Positions 50,738 to 60,197 of a stretch of 64,000 nucleotides of DNA are shown here, piece by piece. The stretch is from Flavobacteriales bacterium (lineage in GTDB: Bacteria > Bacteroidota > Bacteroidia > Flavobacteriales_F > PHOS-HE28): positions 1,984,001 to 2,048,000 of the forward strand of contig JADJOI010000003.1 in the NCBI GenBank assembly GCA_016713875.1. The letters are read 5' to 3'. The notes beneath the pieces are model-generated. The model did not search any database and was not told the origin of the DNA. It saw only the letters and a list, made by a program, of their open reading frames with translations. Position 1 is the stretch's first letter. Each line of letters opens with the position of its first letter. The translations under genes were made by a program, and so were the position numbers.

Positions 50738-51772
50738 ATGACCGCGCCCCTCATCGACCTGCGCAGCGACACCGTCACCCGCCCGACCCCGGCCATGCGC
50801 GAGGCCATGCTCCGCGCCGAGCTGGGCGACGATGTGTTCGGTGAGGACCCCACGGTGAACGCGCTGGAGGAGCGGATGGCAGCCCTTTTCGGGCACGAGG
50901 CCGCCGTGTTCTGCCCCAGCGGCACCATGACCAACCAGATCGCGATCCATGTGCACACGCGACCCGGCGACGAGGTGATCTGCGAGGAGGGGGCCCATGT
51001 GTACCGCTATGAGGGCGGAGGCATGATGGCGACGAGCGGCTGCAGTGTGAAGCATGTGCCCGCCGACCGGGGCCGGTTCACGGCCGAGGCGGTGTTGGCT
51101 GCCGTGAACGACCGCAATGCGGCCTACCTGGCGAACAGCCGGCTGGTGGTGGTGGAGAACACGGTGAACCGCGGAGGCGGCGCCATCTGGGACCTCGCGG
51201 AAGTGGAACGCATCAGGGCCGCATGCGACTCACAGGACCTCCGCCTCCATCTGGACGGTGCGCGACTGTTCAATGCGATGGCCGTGGACGGAACAGGACC
51301 TGCGCTATGGGGTGCGCTCTTCCACAGCATCTCGATCTGCCTCAGCAAGGGCCTGGGCGCTCCGGCCGGCAGTGTGCTCATCGGGCCGGGTCCCACCATC
51401 CACCAGGCACGACGCGTGCGCAAACGCCTGGGCGGGGGCATGCGGCAGGCGGGCCTCCTGGCTGCCGCGGGCCTGCACGCGCTTGATCATCATGTGGCCC
51501 GATTGACCGACGACCACCTCCGGGCGAAGCGGATCGGTGCGGCCCTCGGCGGTCATGCCTGGGTGGAAGAGGTGATGCCGGTGGTCACTAACATCGTGAT
51601 CTACTCGCTGCGAACAGGCCACAGCGCCACCGACCATGTGGCCGACCTCGCCGCCGGAGGCATCCGATGCATGGCCATCGGACCGCGCCAGGTGCGCATG
51701 GTGACCCATCTGGATGTGGATGATGCGGCAGTGGACCGCGTGCTGGAGCGCCTTCGATCGATGGCGGACTGA
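50738..51772 (+). CDS. ltaE: Threonine aldolase
   Basis: A 344-residue PLP enzyme that splits threonine/allo-threonine into glycine and acetaldehyde. 'IDLRSDTVTRPTPAMREAML' and 'GDDVFGEDPTVNALEERMAALFG' are the diagnostic N-terminal motifs, 'VVVENTVNRGGGAIWDL' and 'LRLHLDGARLFNA' bind cofactor, and the PLP lysine lies in 'SICLSKGLGAPAGSVL'. The symbol is by family; the D/L specificity is not provable from sequence. It is followed 38 bases later by a sensor kinase gene. Confidence 0.92.
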   Translation: MTAPLIDLRSDTVTRPTPAMREAMLRAELGDDVFGEDPTVNALEERMAALFGHEAAVFCPSGTMTNQIAIHVHTRPGDEVICEEGAHVYRYEGGGMMATSGCSVKHVPADRGRFTAEAVLAAVNDRNAAYLANSRLVVVENTVNRGGGAIWDLAEVERIRAACDSQDLRLHLDGARLFNAMAVDGTGPALWGALFHSISICLSKGLGAPAGSVLIGPGPTIHQARRVRKRLGGGMRQAGLLAAAGLHALDHHVARLTDDHLRAKRIGAALGGHAWVEEVMPVVTNIVIYSLRTGHSATDHVADLAAGGIRCMAIGPRQVRMVTHLDVDDAAVDRVLERLRSMAD

Positions 51773-51810
51773 CCGCTTCGCCCGGAGCCTTCGCGTACAC
51801 TTGCAGCCAC

Positions 51811-53526
51811 ATGTCCGCCCCGGCCCGTTCCTACACCTGGTCGTACCTGCTGATCGCCGTGGTGCTGCTGGCGGCCTTGGGCTACACGGGATGGTCGATC
51901 GTGCAGTTCCCACGGCGTACCGAGGAGCTGACACGCATGGGGCTGGAACGCACCATCCGCAACCTGCGCACCAAGGTGCAGGGCGAGTTCGACCGGCTGG
52001 CGATGGACCTTCAGAAGGAAGGGGCCTTCGTGGCGCTGCATGATTCGATGCGGGTACACGAACTGGTGGACCGGTGGCAGGCACTGATGGCGACCGAGCC
52101 ATCGCTGAACGCGGTGCATCTGGCGAATGAGCGCGGAGCGGAAGTGGCGCTGCTGCGGACGGCCACCGGCCTTCGTGTGCGCCGTCAGTTGGAGGGCCCG
52201 GGCCATGGTTTCCCGGTGAGCTGGTCGCTGGGGAACGAGGCCCAAGCCGAACAGGCACACATCGACAGCGCGCTGTACGACCCACGGATGGAGGCCTGGT
52301 TCAGCCGTGCGCTGAGCGAGCGGCAGGCCGACGCGGTGTGGAGCACGATGGCGCATCCGGGCAGGGACAGCACGATCGGCGATGACGTGCTCGTGAGCCA
52401 GCTGATCCGCGCCGTGAAGCAGGGCAGGCCCTTCCGGGTGGTGGGCTTCCGCGTGGATGCGGCGGCGCTGGTGAACGGTACGCTGGCGCCGGGACCCGGG
52501 CGCAGCAACCATCCCCTCGTGCTGTGGCCGGACGGACGACCGTTGCTGTCCCTGCCGCCCGACAGCACGGCCATGGGCCGCGCTTGCCGTACCGGCCTGG
52601 AGCGTTGGGCCAAGCGGATGGACCGCCGCCCGGTGCGCGTCGGGGAAGGCCCGGAGGGCCACATGTTGCAACTGCTGCCCTTCTCGCTGAACGGCGTCAC
52701 CCTGCAGCTGGGGGCCATCGTCGACATGCATCAGCTGGAGCCGTGGCTGGGCACGGAGCGGCGTTTCCTGTGGACCATGCTCACCGCCCTGCTGGCGCTG
52801 ATGGGCCTGCTCACCTACACCTTCATCCGCAGCCAGAACGATCGGAGGCGCCTGCGCGCCCAGGCCAAACGGTCGCGCACCCAGGAGCGCAAGCTGGCCA
52901 AGGTGATCGGCGAGCGCGACGTGCTCGATCGCGAGGTGCACCACCGCGTGAAGAACAACCTGCAGGTGGTGAGCAGCCTGCTGAACATGCAGGCCCAGCG
53001 CCTGCCGGAAGGACCCGCGCGGGATGAGTTCGTGCGGGGCAAGCAGCGCATCGACATCATGGCGCTGGTGCACAACAAGCTCTATGCGCTGCCCGACCTG
53101 CGCGGCATCCCCCTCGACCGGTTCTTCAGCGATCTGGCCGGCCAGATGGCCAAGTTGCACGAACCGCGGAGCCGGTCGGTGAGCCATGAGGTCGACGCCG
53201 CCGGCCTGCGCTGCGACCCCGACCAGGCGATCGACCTGGGGATCATGCTGTGCGAGCTGATGAGCAACTGCTATCAGCACGCGTTCCCACTTGTGACCGG
53301 CGGGCACATCGATGTGCGGTTGGAACCGCTCTCTGACGGCCTGGTACGCCTGCGCGTGCGCGACAACGGACGGGGTATGCCCACCGTGGTGGACAGCACG
53401 GGTCGCCTGGGCCTGGACGTGGTGGACGCCCTGGCCGAGAAGCTCGATGGGCACTTCACGGTCACCACCGACCACGGCACGATCGCCGATGTGGAGTTCA
53501 AGCTCGAGCCGCTGCGCGAAGAGTGA
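51811..53526 (+). CDS. Sensor histidine kinase (HisKA_2)
   Basis: A 571-residue membrane kinase. TM1 is 'YLLIAVVLLAALGYTGWSIVQF', a periplasmic sensor domain follows, TM2 is about residues 312-330 ('MLTALLALMGLLTYTFI'), then a coiled linker and a HisKA_2-type dimerisation helix 'REVHHRVKNNLQVVSSLLNMQ' with the probable phospho-His at 378. The C-terminal ATPase has 'LGIMLCELMSNCYQHAF' (N-box) and 'RVRDNGRGMP…GRLGLDVVDALAEKL' (G boxes). No response regulator is adjacent, so it is an orphan kinase here. Confidence 0.9.
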   Translation: MSAPARSYTWSYLLIAVVLLAALGYTGWSIVQFPRRTEELTRMGLERTIRNLRTKVQGEFDRLAMDLQKEGAFVALHDSMRVHELVDRWQALMATEPSLNAVHLANERGAEVALLRTATGLRVRRQLEGPGHGFPVSWSLGNEAQAEQAHIDSALYDPRMEAWFSRALSERQADAVWSTMAHPGRDSTIGDDVLVSQLIRAVKQGRPFRVVGFRVDAAALVNGTLAPGPGRSNHPLVLWPDGRPLLSLPPDSTAMGRACRTGLERWAKRMDRRPVRVGEGPEGHMLQLLPFSLNGVTLQLGAIVDMHQLEPWLGTERRFLWTMLTALLALMGLLTYTFIRSQNDRRRLRAQAKRSRTQERKLAKVIGERDVLDREVHHRVKNNLQVVSSLLNMQAQRLPEGPARDEFVRGKQRIDIMALVHNKLYALPDLRGIPLDRFFSDLAGQMAKLHEPRSRSVSHEVDAAGLRCDPDQAIDLGIMLCELMSNCYQHAFPLVTGGHIDVRLEPLSDGLVRLRVRDNGRGMPTVVDSTGRLGLDVVDALAEKLDGHFTVTTDHGTIADVEFKLEPLREE

Positions 53527-53541
53527 ACCGGGCCTCCGGGC

Positions 53542-54870
53542 TCACTCGGTGAGCCACTCGATCTCCACGCGACGTTCGCTGGGATCGCGGCCCAGGCTGC
53601 GGCTGTCGCCGTAGTAGTTCACCATCAGCCGTTCGGCGGCGATGCCCCGGGCCAGCAGGTAGTCGCGCACGGCCCGGGCACGCTGCTCGCTCAAGGTGAG
53701 GTTGAGCGCGGGATCGCCGCTGCGGTCCGTGTACCCGGTGATCAGCACGCGGTCCTTCGGCGAGCGCGCGAGCTGCTCGAACACCTCGTTGAGCATGATG
53801 CGCTGTTCGGGGCCCAGGTCGGCGCCGTTGCGCGGGAAGCGCACGGTGAGCTCCTCGCCCGTGAGGGTGCTGAGGTTGGCGAGCGGGTTGTCCGTGCGTG
53901 GTGCGGCCGTGTCCTCCTCACGCAGGTCATCCACCTGCCCCTGCATGTCGTCCAGTCGCCCCTCGATGTCGTCCATGCGGTCGCGCAGGGTCCACAGCTC
54001 CCGGCGCTGGTCCATGCGGTCGATGCGGTCGTGGATGGCATCGAGCTCCGCCTTCAACCAGCGGTCGCGCTTGCGGATGCGGGGCTGTTCCGCGGCGACC
54101 TCCGGAGTTCCTGCCGGTCCGGCCTCGCGCGCGGCCGTCAGCTCCAGCGCGGGCTCGAACGCCCCTGCACCGTCAGCGGCCAGGGTGAGGTCCAGCGCGC
54201 AGAGGAAGTTCTCCTGATCGAACACGGTGCCGCACACCGAGGGCACCTGGACGCTGGTGCGCGGATCGTCCGCCCGGCCGCCCAGCACGATCACGGACGA
54301 CAGATCGAGCAGGTCGGCACGCAGCTGGCGCTCCAGTTCATCCCGTTGCATCCGCACGAAGCGGTAGATGGCCAGGTAGCGGTCGCCGTCACCGCCGGCA
54401 TCGATGGGCAGCGTGGCCTGGCTCCAGTCCAGTTGCAGCAGCCGGCCGAGCTGGTCGCGCGTGGGGCTGCCCAAACCGGGGAAGAGGTCGGCGGCCTGGA
54501 AGGCCACGGCGGCGGTGCGGGCCATGGCCTCGATGCGGTCGGCGATCAGCGCGGGTGGCAGATCAGCGCTCACGCCGGTGCGGGTGAAGCGGACGTGCTG
54601 ATCGAGGAAAGCGCCGATGCCGGCCTCCACCAGGCGGTCCAGGTGCAGCTGGCCGGCGGCATCGCGGTCGGTGGGGGCGAAGCCGAAGGCCGGATCCGCG
54701 GTGTTCGTCAGGAAGCGCCAGGTGGCGTGGAAGACGGGCGCTGGGGCCAGGCTGTCGGTGGACACGCCGCGCACCTCCACCAGGGACGCATCGGCCTGCA
54801 CGCGCAGCACCAGGTCCTGACCGTTGAGCACGACAGGAGCCAGCAACAGGGGAAGAAGGAAGGCGCGCAT
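53542..54870 (-). CDS. OmpA family outer-membrane protein
   Basis: A 442-residue protein with signal peptide MRAFLLPLLLAPVVLNGQ. A central region has a coiled coil (RMDDIEGRLDDMQGQVDDLREE) and the last 100 residues are an OmpA-like peptidoglycan-binding domain ('VLITGYTDRSGDPALNLTLSEQRARAVRDYLLARGIAAERLMVNYYGDS', 'GRDPSERRVEIEWL'). It links outer membrane and cell wall. ATG 54870 sits exactly at the border of an 84-bp repeat that also occurs at 57024, which probably carries its promoter. Confidence 0.88.
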   Translation of the reverse strand: MRAFLLPLLLAPVVLNGQDLVLRVQADASLVEVRGVSTDSLAPAPVFHATWRFLTNTADPAFGFAPTDRDAAGQLHLDRLVEAGIGAFLDQHVRFTRTGVSADLPPALIADRIEAMARTAAVAFQAADLFPGLGSPTRDQLGRLLQLDWSQATLPIDAGGDGDRYLAIYRFVRMQRDELERQLRADLLDLSSVIVLGGRADDPRTSVQVPSVCGTVFDQENFLCALDLTLAADGAGAFEPALELTAAREAGPAGTPEVAAEQPRIRKRDRWLKAELDAIHDRIDRMDQRRELWTLRDRMDDIEGRLDDMQGQVDDLREEDTAAPRTDNPLANLSTLTGEELTVRFPRNGADLGPEQRIMLNEVFEQLARSPKDRVLITGYTDRSGDPALNLTLSEQRARAVRDYLLARGIAAERLMVNYYGDSRSLGRDPSERRVEIEWLTE

Positions 54871-54954
54871 CGCTCCGAAGGCGTGAAAGTAGCCCCGTGC
54901 GGAGGCGGTGCTCACCGCTACGGCGGACAAGATGCCCACACGGCGATCAACAGC
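54871..54954. repeat. 84-bp direct repeat, copy A
   Basis: Directly upstream of ompA; 6 mismatches in 84 against copy B at 57024-57107. The pair flanks the IgGFc-like gene. Confidence 0.88.
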
Positions 54955-54966
54955 GGATCGTCGGCC

Positions 54967-56949
54967 TCACTCCATGACCAACTGGCGAAGCGCGATCCAG
55001 TTCCCATGATAGAGCAGCCGGAGGACGTGAACACCGGTCTCCTTCACCGGAACGTGGATCGTTCCCTGGCCGCGGACCATGCCCCGCACTTCGAGCAGTT
55101 GACCGATCGAGGAGTAGAGCTGGACCTCCTCCACGCCGAAAGTGGGATCGTCGATCCGAACATGTTGCCCTTCCGCATGGATCCCAAGTCCCGCTGGAAG
55201 CTGTGCGGCCACAGCGACGCTCAACACGAGGTGGTCCGCCGAGACCGATGTGCAGCCGCTCGAGCTGGTCACTTCCAGATGGTATGTTCCATTCACGACG
55301 GGCACGTACGTCCGGGCCGTGGCCCCGGGGATCGGGGAACCGCTCAGGTACCACTGATAGGAGTGACCGGAAGGCCCTGTCAGCACGCCGAGGCTGTCCG
55401 TGATGGTCGCCGGGGGATTCAACGCGATCTGGTACTGGTAGGACCCGCAACTGCCGCTATCTCCTGTGAGGACCGCATAGGTGACCGGACCCGTTGCGGG
55501 CACGATGATCGTGGGCCCGATCGCCAGGGTATCATCCGGGGAGGCGGTATCCACCCAGTAGGGATCCTGGATCCCCAATGGCGCGTGCAGCGTAATGGTG
55601 GCGCCAGCATCCGCACAGATCACCTCCTCACCCGCCTCCCCGAACACGCCGGAGGTGTTCATGGCGTAGGCATAGCTGTTCGCCTGGCCGAACCCGAAGG
55701 CATAAGCCGTGAAGCCACCGGAACAGGCGATGACGTGGTTCGCCACGCTGATGGGCCGCGAGGTATGGACCGACCCGGGACATGCACTGAACGGGCTGAA
55801 GTCGCCCGCAGCGATGGGCACTCCGTCGAGGGTGAGGTCGCCGATGTTGGCGCTATCCACAATGATGTTCACCTGGTGGTTGCCGATGGTCCCTATGCTC
55901 CACGGTCTGAACTCGATCCGCTGGACCTTCCTGTCGGCGGGGGTCAGGTGGATCAGCGATGGATCGCCCGCACCCACGCACTGGAAGCCCTGCATGAATT
56001 GTGCGGCGAGGAAGGGCCGGTCGCCACTCACACAGATCGCGGACGCCACGTTCACCGAATCCCGCCACTCCCCGGCATTCAGATGGAATGGGGCGTTGTT
56101 GTTCACGGTGATCGCGGTGCTGTCCTCCACGGCCAGGATCCGATAGGTATAGGCGGTTGTTCCGGTGAAGGGCACCATGTGATAGGTGCTGCCCCAAAGC
56201 CTGGATGGCCACATCTGCTCGACCAGATGATCGCAGGCCATACAGCCTACCGGCACATTGGCGCAGACCGCACCAGCGAACACGGCGATGGGCTTGCATG
56301 CGCCGCCTCCGGCCACGACCCTGATCTTGGTGCCGGTAAGGTCGTCGGTGCCCGTGGCCGCCTTCACGGGGTATAGATCACCCGCATTCAGCATCACGGT
56401 AAAGGGAACGTTGGCCGGTCGCCCCCCAAGTGTGGGCACGCTGGGGGTGATCTCCACCTCAGTGCTATCCGATGTGGGCACGATCGACAATGCGCTCATA
56501 TAGCCAGCAGCTGTTACCCCTCGATAGCTGAGCACGCGGTAATCGGTGCCCAGTGCCTCCGTGGGCATGATGGCGGTCGCATCGGCGGAATATCCCGGAA
56601 CGGTCAATGTGTTCAAGACCGTGACGGACACCGGATCATCGGCCACCACATGGAGGCCCATGGGCATGGTGACCTCGCTGCCTGTTGGCATCGCCTGGGC
56701 ATAGCTTAGGAAGTAGGTGGTCGGGCTGCCGGCGTTCACCACGAACGACCAGGAAAGCCCCGAAGCGGGGATGGAGAGCGTGGCGTTGGTGGTGACGGAC
56801 GAGCCCACGTCCACCAACAGGTTCCCGGATGAAGGGACGGTCTCCAGGAAGCCGAACCAGAAGTCGCGCGCCTCGGTGGATGGCAGGACCTGCGAACGAG
56901 TGGTCGTTGCCGCGCCCAGCAGGACCAGGATCGATGTGATGAACCTCAT
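54967..56949 (-). CDS. IgGFc-binding-like T9SS protein
   Basis: A 660-residue secreted protein with signal peptide MRFITSILVLLGAATTTRS. The N-terminal half matches the IgGFc_binding repeat domain of Bacteroidota ('DFWFGFLETVPSSG', 'PTTYFLSYAQAMPTGSEVTMPMGLHVVADDPVSVTVLN', 'TEALGTDYRVLSY', 'TKIRVVAGGGACKPIAVFAG'). Further on there is an Ig-like/PKD-like stretch with 'PSGHSYQWYLSGSPIPGATARTYVP', and the end is a T9SS domain (FGVEEVQLYSSIGQLLEV … LRLLYHGNWIALRQLVME). It is likely a surface adhesin. The gene is flanked by an 84-bp direct repeat, so it looks inserted between ompA and the gene at 57108. Confidence 0.85.
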   Translation of the reverse strand: MRFITSILVLLGAATTTRSQVLPSTEARDFWFGFLETVPSSGNLLVDVGSSVTTNATLSIPASGLSWSFVVNAGSPTTYFLSYAQAMPTGSEVTMPMGLHVVADDPVSVTVLNTLTVPGYSADATAIMPTEALGTDYRVLSYRGVTAAGYMSALSIVPTSDSTEVEITPSVPTLGGRPANVPFTVMLNAGDLYPVKAATGTDDLTGTKIRVVAGGGACKPIAVFAGAVCANVPVGCMACDHLVEQMWPSRLWGSTYHMVPFTGTTAYTYRILAVEDSTAITVNNNAPFHLNAGEWRDSVNVASAICVSGDRPFLAAQFMQGFQCVGAGDPSLIHLTPADRKVQRIEFRPWSIGTIGNHQVNIIVDSANIGDLTLDGVPIAAGDFSPFSACPGSVHTSRPISVANHVIACSGGFTAYAFGFGQANSYAYAMNTSGVFGEAGEEVICADAGATITLHAPLGIQDPYWVDTASPDDTLAIGPTIIVPATGPVTYAVLTGDSGSCGSYQYQIALNPPATITDSLGVLTGPSGHSYQWYLSGSPIPGATARTYVPVVNGTYHLEVTSSSGCTSVSADHLVLSVAVAAQLPAGLGIHAEGQHVRIDDPTFGVEEVQLYSSIGQLLEVRGMVRGQGTIHVPVKETGVHVLRLLYHGNWIALRQLVME

Positions 56950-57023
56950 GCGTAAGTTGTTCAGGAACGTGCGATCGGACCGATCCCCCCTCCCCTGACC
57001 AGGTCGCTGACCGGAGGCTCGTT

Positions 57024-57107
57024 CGCTCCGAAGGCGTGAACATAGCCCCGTGCGCAGGCGGCGCCCACCGCTACGGCGGACAAGATGCCCACATGGCGAT
57101 CAACAGC
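57024..57107. repeat. 84-bp direct repeat, copy B
   Basis: About 93% identical to copy A at 54871-54954, same orientation, directly after the stop codon of the gene at 57108. Confidence 0.88.
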
Positions 57108-57512
57108 TCACGTCCGGGGCTCGTGCACCGGGGCCCAGCGCACCACCCAGTCGGCGGCGTCCTCCAGGTCGGTGCACACGCGGAAGGGAAAGGAGGGCCG
57201 GTTGAAGCGCAGGAAGAACTCGGCCTGCAGGCGATCGCTGCGGTCGGTGGCCAGGAAGGCGACGGGGCGGCCCCTGAGGCGGCTGCACCGCACCAGCAGG
57301 GTGCGGGCCTCGGGCGCCACGCGCACCAGCTCTCGCAGCTCCACCACCAGAGGCATATGCCCGCCGGGGTCCATGGCCTGGGCCAGGCGCAGCAGGTCGC
57401 GCATCTCGCGCAGCTCCACGCGGGTGCGGGCTTTCAAGCGGACCCGCAGCACGCCCTCCTCACGCCACAGCTCATAGGGGGCCACCTCGAACCCGATCAA
57501 CTCATCGCTCAC
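57108..57512 (-). CDS. STAS/SpoIIAA-like small protein
   Basis: A 134-residue protein with the pattern of small STAS/SEC14-like proteins in Bacteroidota: 'YELWREEGVLRVRLKARTRVELREMRDLLRLAQAM', 'HMPLVVELRELVRVAPEARTLLVR', 'RPVAFLATDRSDRLQAEFFLRF', 'PFRVCTDLEDAADWV'. It may be a regulatory partner of a kinase or simply of unknown function. No signal peptide. It precedes the 84-bp repeat and, before the IgGFc-like gene was inserted, probably preceded ompA directly. Confidence 0.65.
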   Translation of the reverse strand: MSDELIGFEVAPYELWREEGVLRVRLKARTRVELREMRDLLRLAQAMDPGGHMPLVVELRELVRVAPEARTLLVRCSRLRGRPVAFLATDRSDRLQAEFFLRFNRPSFPFRVCTDLEDAADWVVRWAPVHEPRT

Positions 57513-57590
57513 GGCGCCGAATGTATCCGACGAACGGATCCGTACAACGGGTGGAGCGGCCCGGGATATCCTCCAACGGCTGTGTACAGC

Positions 57591-59243
57591 TCAGGGGGCC
57601 AGCACCTCCGGGACCGGCTGCCCGCTGCACGCGTCGGGGAAGGCGGTGCCCAACAGCACGGCCACCGTGGGCGCGATGTCGGTGATGGAGGTCCGGCGGA
57701 CGACCTCCCCCGGTCGGATCCCTTGGCCGAAGAAGAGGATGGGCACGTGGGTGTCGTAGGTCCAGGGGCTGCCGTGGGTGGTGCCGCGTCCGTCGGACCA
57801 GTCCTCCCGTTCAAAGTAGCCGGGTCGCAGGGCGTAACAGACATCGCCGCTCCGGGCGGGCATGAAGCCGCGTTGGATCATGGCGCGCACCCCGTCCGGA
57901 TAGGCCAGGCGGACCAGGTCGTCCGCGGTGAGCGCCTCGGCCACGAGCGTGTCGGCCAGCAAGGCCTCGGCCGCCAGGCGCCGCATCGCAGCGGGATCGG
58001 CCTTCCGGGCCGCGAGCAGCGAGTCGTTCAGCCAGACCTGGTCGTTCATCATGCGGCGCACCCAGTCGCCATCGCCATGGCGGGCGGCGATGGAGCGCTC
58101 GATCGCGGCCTCCAGTCGTGCGGTCGGCACGTAGCCCGCGCTTCCCTTCAGCTCGCGCAGGTAGGCGGGCACGTCCACGACACCGTGGTCGGCGGTGAGG
58201 AAGACGGTGTACCGGCCCGCACCCACCCGCTCGTCCAGGGCCTTCAGCAGGCGGGCCAGCTCGCGGTCCAGCCGCAGGTACATGTCCTCGATCTCCAGGG
58301 CCCGCGGCCCCATGCGGTGGCCCAGCAGGTCGGGCGAACTGTAGCTCACGGCCAGCAGGTCGGGGATGGCATCGCGGCCCAGCTCCTCCCCGTCCACCGC
58401 CGCCAGCGCCGCATCGGTGAGCAGGGTGTTGCCGGCGGGCACATAGCCGATGAGGCCGGTGTTCGCGCCGTTGCCCGACAGTGCGGCGAGGTCCTGTGGT
58501 AGCGTGGCGGAGGCCGCGCCCGAGAGCGGGATCTCGTACGGGTTGTCGTCCGGCAGGGCCTGGTGGTAGCGCTCGCGCGGCAGCAACAGGTCCCAGGTGC
58601 CCTTCAGGTAGCTGGCCGCGAGGCGGCGCGCGTTGAAGGCGGCCATCCATCCGGGCAGCGAGTCGGCGTACCACCGGCTGGTGACGAAGGCTCCATCGGC
58701 ACCGCCCGCGAACCAGAAGGCCGCATCGCCTGTGCGGCCGATGGGCAGGATGGCGCCGCGGTCCTTGATGGAAAGCCCCACGGTACGGCTGCGGCCCCCG
58801 GTGCGGCGCTCCAGTTCATCAGCGATGGTGGTGGCCAGCAGGTTCAGCGGCGAACGGGCGGCCCCGCCGGAGGCCCCCACCACCGAGGCCTCCGCGTCCT
58901 CGGCGCAATAGCGCACGTGCCCCGAGGCGCGGTCCACCAGCTCGTTGCCGGTGATCCCGTGGTGAGAAGGTGATGTGCCGGTGTACACGCTGGCATGGCC
59001 GGGCCCGGTCACCGTGGGCATGTAGGGGAAGTGCGCGTTCCGCAGGAAGGCCCCCTCCCCCACCAGCCGCTTGAAGCCGCCCTCACCGAAGTTGTCCCAG
59101 TAGCGGTAGATGAAGTCCGCACGCATCTGGTCCACCACGATGCCCACCACCAGCTTGGGCGGAGCCTGCCAGGAAGGCTGGGCGGCCAGGGAGATGGCGG
59201 ATGGCAGCAGGAGCAGGGACAGGGAGCGTGTGGCGGTCGTCAT
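57591..59243 (-). CDS. Alkaline phosphatase family (PafA-like)
   Basis: A 550-residue secreted hydrolase, signal peptide …LLLPSAISLAAQ. 'KLVVGIVVDQMRADFIYRYWDNFGEGGFKRL' gives the first metal Asp, 'MPTVTGPGHASVYTGTSPSHHGI' holds the nucleophile Thr, and 'FLTADHGVVDVP' and 'GTTHGSPWTYDTHVPILF' give the remaining metal ligands. This is the type I phosphodiesterase / PafA phosphatase group, important for phosphate scavenging in Bacteroidota. ATG 59243 is used because of the signal peptide. It overlaps crcB by four bases (ATGA). Confidence 0.88.
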   Translation of the reverse strand: MTTATRSLSLLLLPSAISLAAQPSWQAPPKLVVGIVVDQMRADFIYRYWDNFGEGGFKRLVGEGAFLRNAHFPYMPTVTGPGHASVYTGTSPSHHGITGNELVDRASGHVRYCAEDAEASVVGASGGAARSPLNLLATTIADELERRTGGRSRTVGLSIKDRGAILPIGRTGDAAFWFAGGADGAFVTSRWYADSLPGWMAAFNARRLAASYLKGTWDLLLPRERYHQALPDDNPYEIPLSGAASATLPQDLAALSGNGANTGLIGYVPAGNTLLTDAALAAVDGEELGRDAIPDLLAVSYSSPDLLGHRMGPRALEIEDMYLRLDRELARLLKALDERVGAGRYTVFLTADHGVVDVPAYLRELKGSAGYVPTARLEAAIERSIAARHGDGDWVRRMMNDQVWLNDSLLAARKADPAAMRRLAAEALLADTLVAEALTADDLVRLAYPDGVRAMIQRGFMPARSGDVCYALRPGYFEREDWSDGRGTTHGSPWTYDTHVPILFFGQGIRPGEVVRRTSITDIAPTVAVLLGTAFPDACSGQPVPEVLAP

Positions 59244-59608
59244 GCGGAGCGGGCGATCAGGTGGAAGAGCGCGATGCCGGCCACGACGCTGATGGCGATG
59301 TTGGCGGCCACCAGCAGGTGCTGTCCTTCGCGCAGCAGCAGGAAGTTCTCGTAGCTGAAGGTGCTGAAGGTGCTGAAGCCGCCGCAGAAGCCGGCGGCGA
59401 CGAAGGCCTTGAGCGCATCGCGGCCCTCGAGCTGGGGTTGTAGACGCAGCACCAGCCACGCCAGCAGGGCGGTGGCCAGCAGATTGGCGGCCAGGGTGGA
59501 CCAGGGGAAGGCACCGCGCAGACCCAAGGCGAGCACCGCACGGCTCACCCCGAAGCGCGCCATGCTGCCAAGGCCACCACCGAGGAAGACCGCCAGCCAG
59601 AGGTTCAT
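59240..59608 (-). CDS. crcB: Fluoride channel CrcB
   Basis: A 122-residue protein with four membrane helices. 'GGGLGSMARFGVSR' and 'GFCGGFSTFSTFSYE' are the Fluc/CrcB pore motifs. It exports fluoride as a dual-topology dimer. It overlaps the phosphatase gene downstream and the PAP2 gene upstream by four bases each, so these three are one transcription unit. No fluoride riboswitch could be seen in the short overlaps. Confidence 0.93.
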   Translation of the reverse strand: MNLWLAVFLGGGLGSMARFGVSRAVLALGLRGAFPWSTLAANLLATALLAWLVLRLQPQLEGRDALKAFVAAGFCGGFSTFSTFSYENFLLLREGQHLLVAANIAISVVAGIALFHLIARSA

Positions 59609-60195
59609 GCCGTGGGCTGTTGAGCCGTTGCGCGCCACCGCAGCACGCTCCGAAAGATGGTGAAGAAGAGCGCACCGACCGCCGCGCCGTAGAGCCCGCC
59701 CACGAGCACGTCGCCCGGGTAGTGCACGCCAAGGTGGATGCGGCTGTAGGCCACGAAGGCGGCCCAGCCCAGGAGCGCACCGCCGGCCCACGCCGGTCGT
59801 CCCTGCAGAGCGCGGGCCACGAACGCGGCGATGGCGAAGTGGTTGCTGGCGTGCGACGACACGAAGCCGAAGCGTCCGCCGCAATGACCGTCCACCAGAT
59901 GCACCAGTCCCTGCAAGGCCGGCTCGTGGCAGGGGCGCAGGCGCTGCACGGTGTTCTTGAAGAGCACCACGCTGCCGCTGTCGCTGCACAGGATCATGAG
60001 GGCGATGACGGGCAGGCACCAGGCGAAGGCCACCCAGCCGTAGCGGCGTTGCAGCAGCACCAGCAGCAGGGCGTACACCGGGAACCAGGTGGGCATGGCC
60101 GAGGCCAGCACCATCACATCGTCCGCCCAGGGGGCGTGCGCCCCGTTGATCGCCAGGAAGGCCGCGCGGTCGAGCTCGTCGAGGCGCTGGATCAT
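59605..60195 (-). CDS. PAP2-family membrane phosphatase
   Basis: A 196-residue membrane protein with five to six helices and the PAP2 signature: 'FKNTVQRLRPCHEP' (K…RP), 'VSSHASNHFAIAAF' (SSHASNH in place of PSGH) and 'YSRIHLGVHYPGDVLVG' (SR…H…D). It likely dephosphorylates undecaprenyl-PP or phosphatidic acid. The family-like start is ATG 60195; a longer frame upstream overlaps obgE and is not plausible. It sits two bases after the obgE stop. Confidence 0.9.
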   Translation of the reverse strand: MIQRLDELDRAAFLAINGAHAPWADDVMVLASAMPTWFPVYALLLVLLQRRYGWVAFAWCLPVIALMILCSDSGSVVLFKNTVQRLRPCHEPALQGLVHLVDGHCGGRFGFVSSHASNHFAIAAFVARALQGRPAWAGGALLGWAAFVAYSRIHLGVHYPGDVLVGGLYGAAVGALFFTIFRSVLRWRATAQQPTA

Positions 60196-60197
60196 GT

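Noticed and set aside
54031..56376. A 781-codon plus-strand frame across ompA and the IgGFc-like gene
   Set aside because: It spans two well-supported minus-strand genes and the repeat between them, with no recognisable domain.
57036..58502. A 488-codon plus-strand frame opposite the phosphatase
   Set aside because: Shadow of the coding strand with no protein-like motifs.
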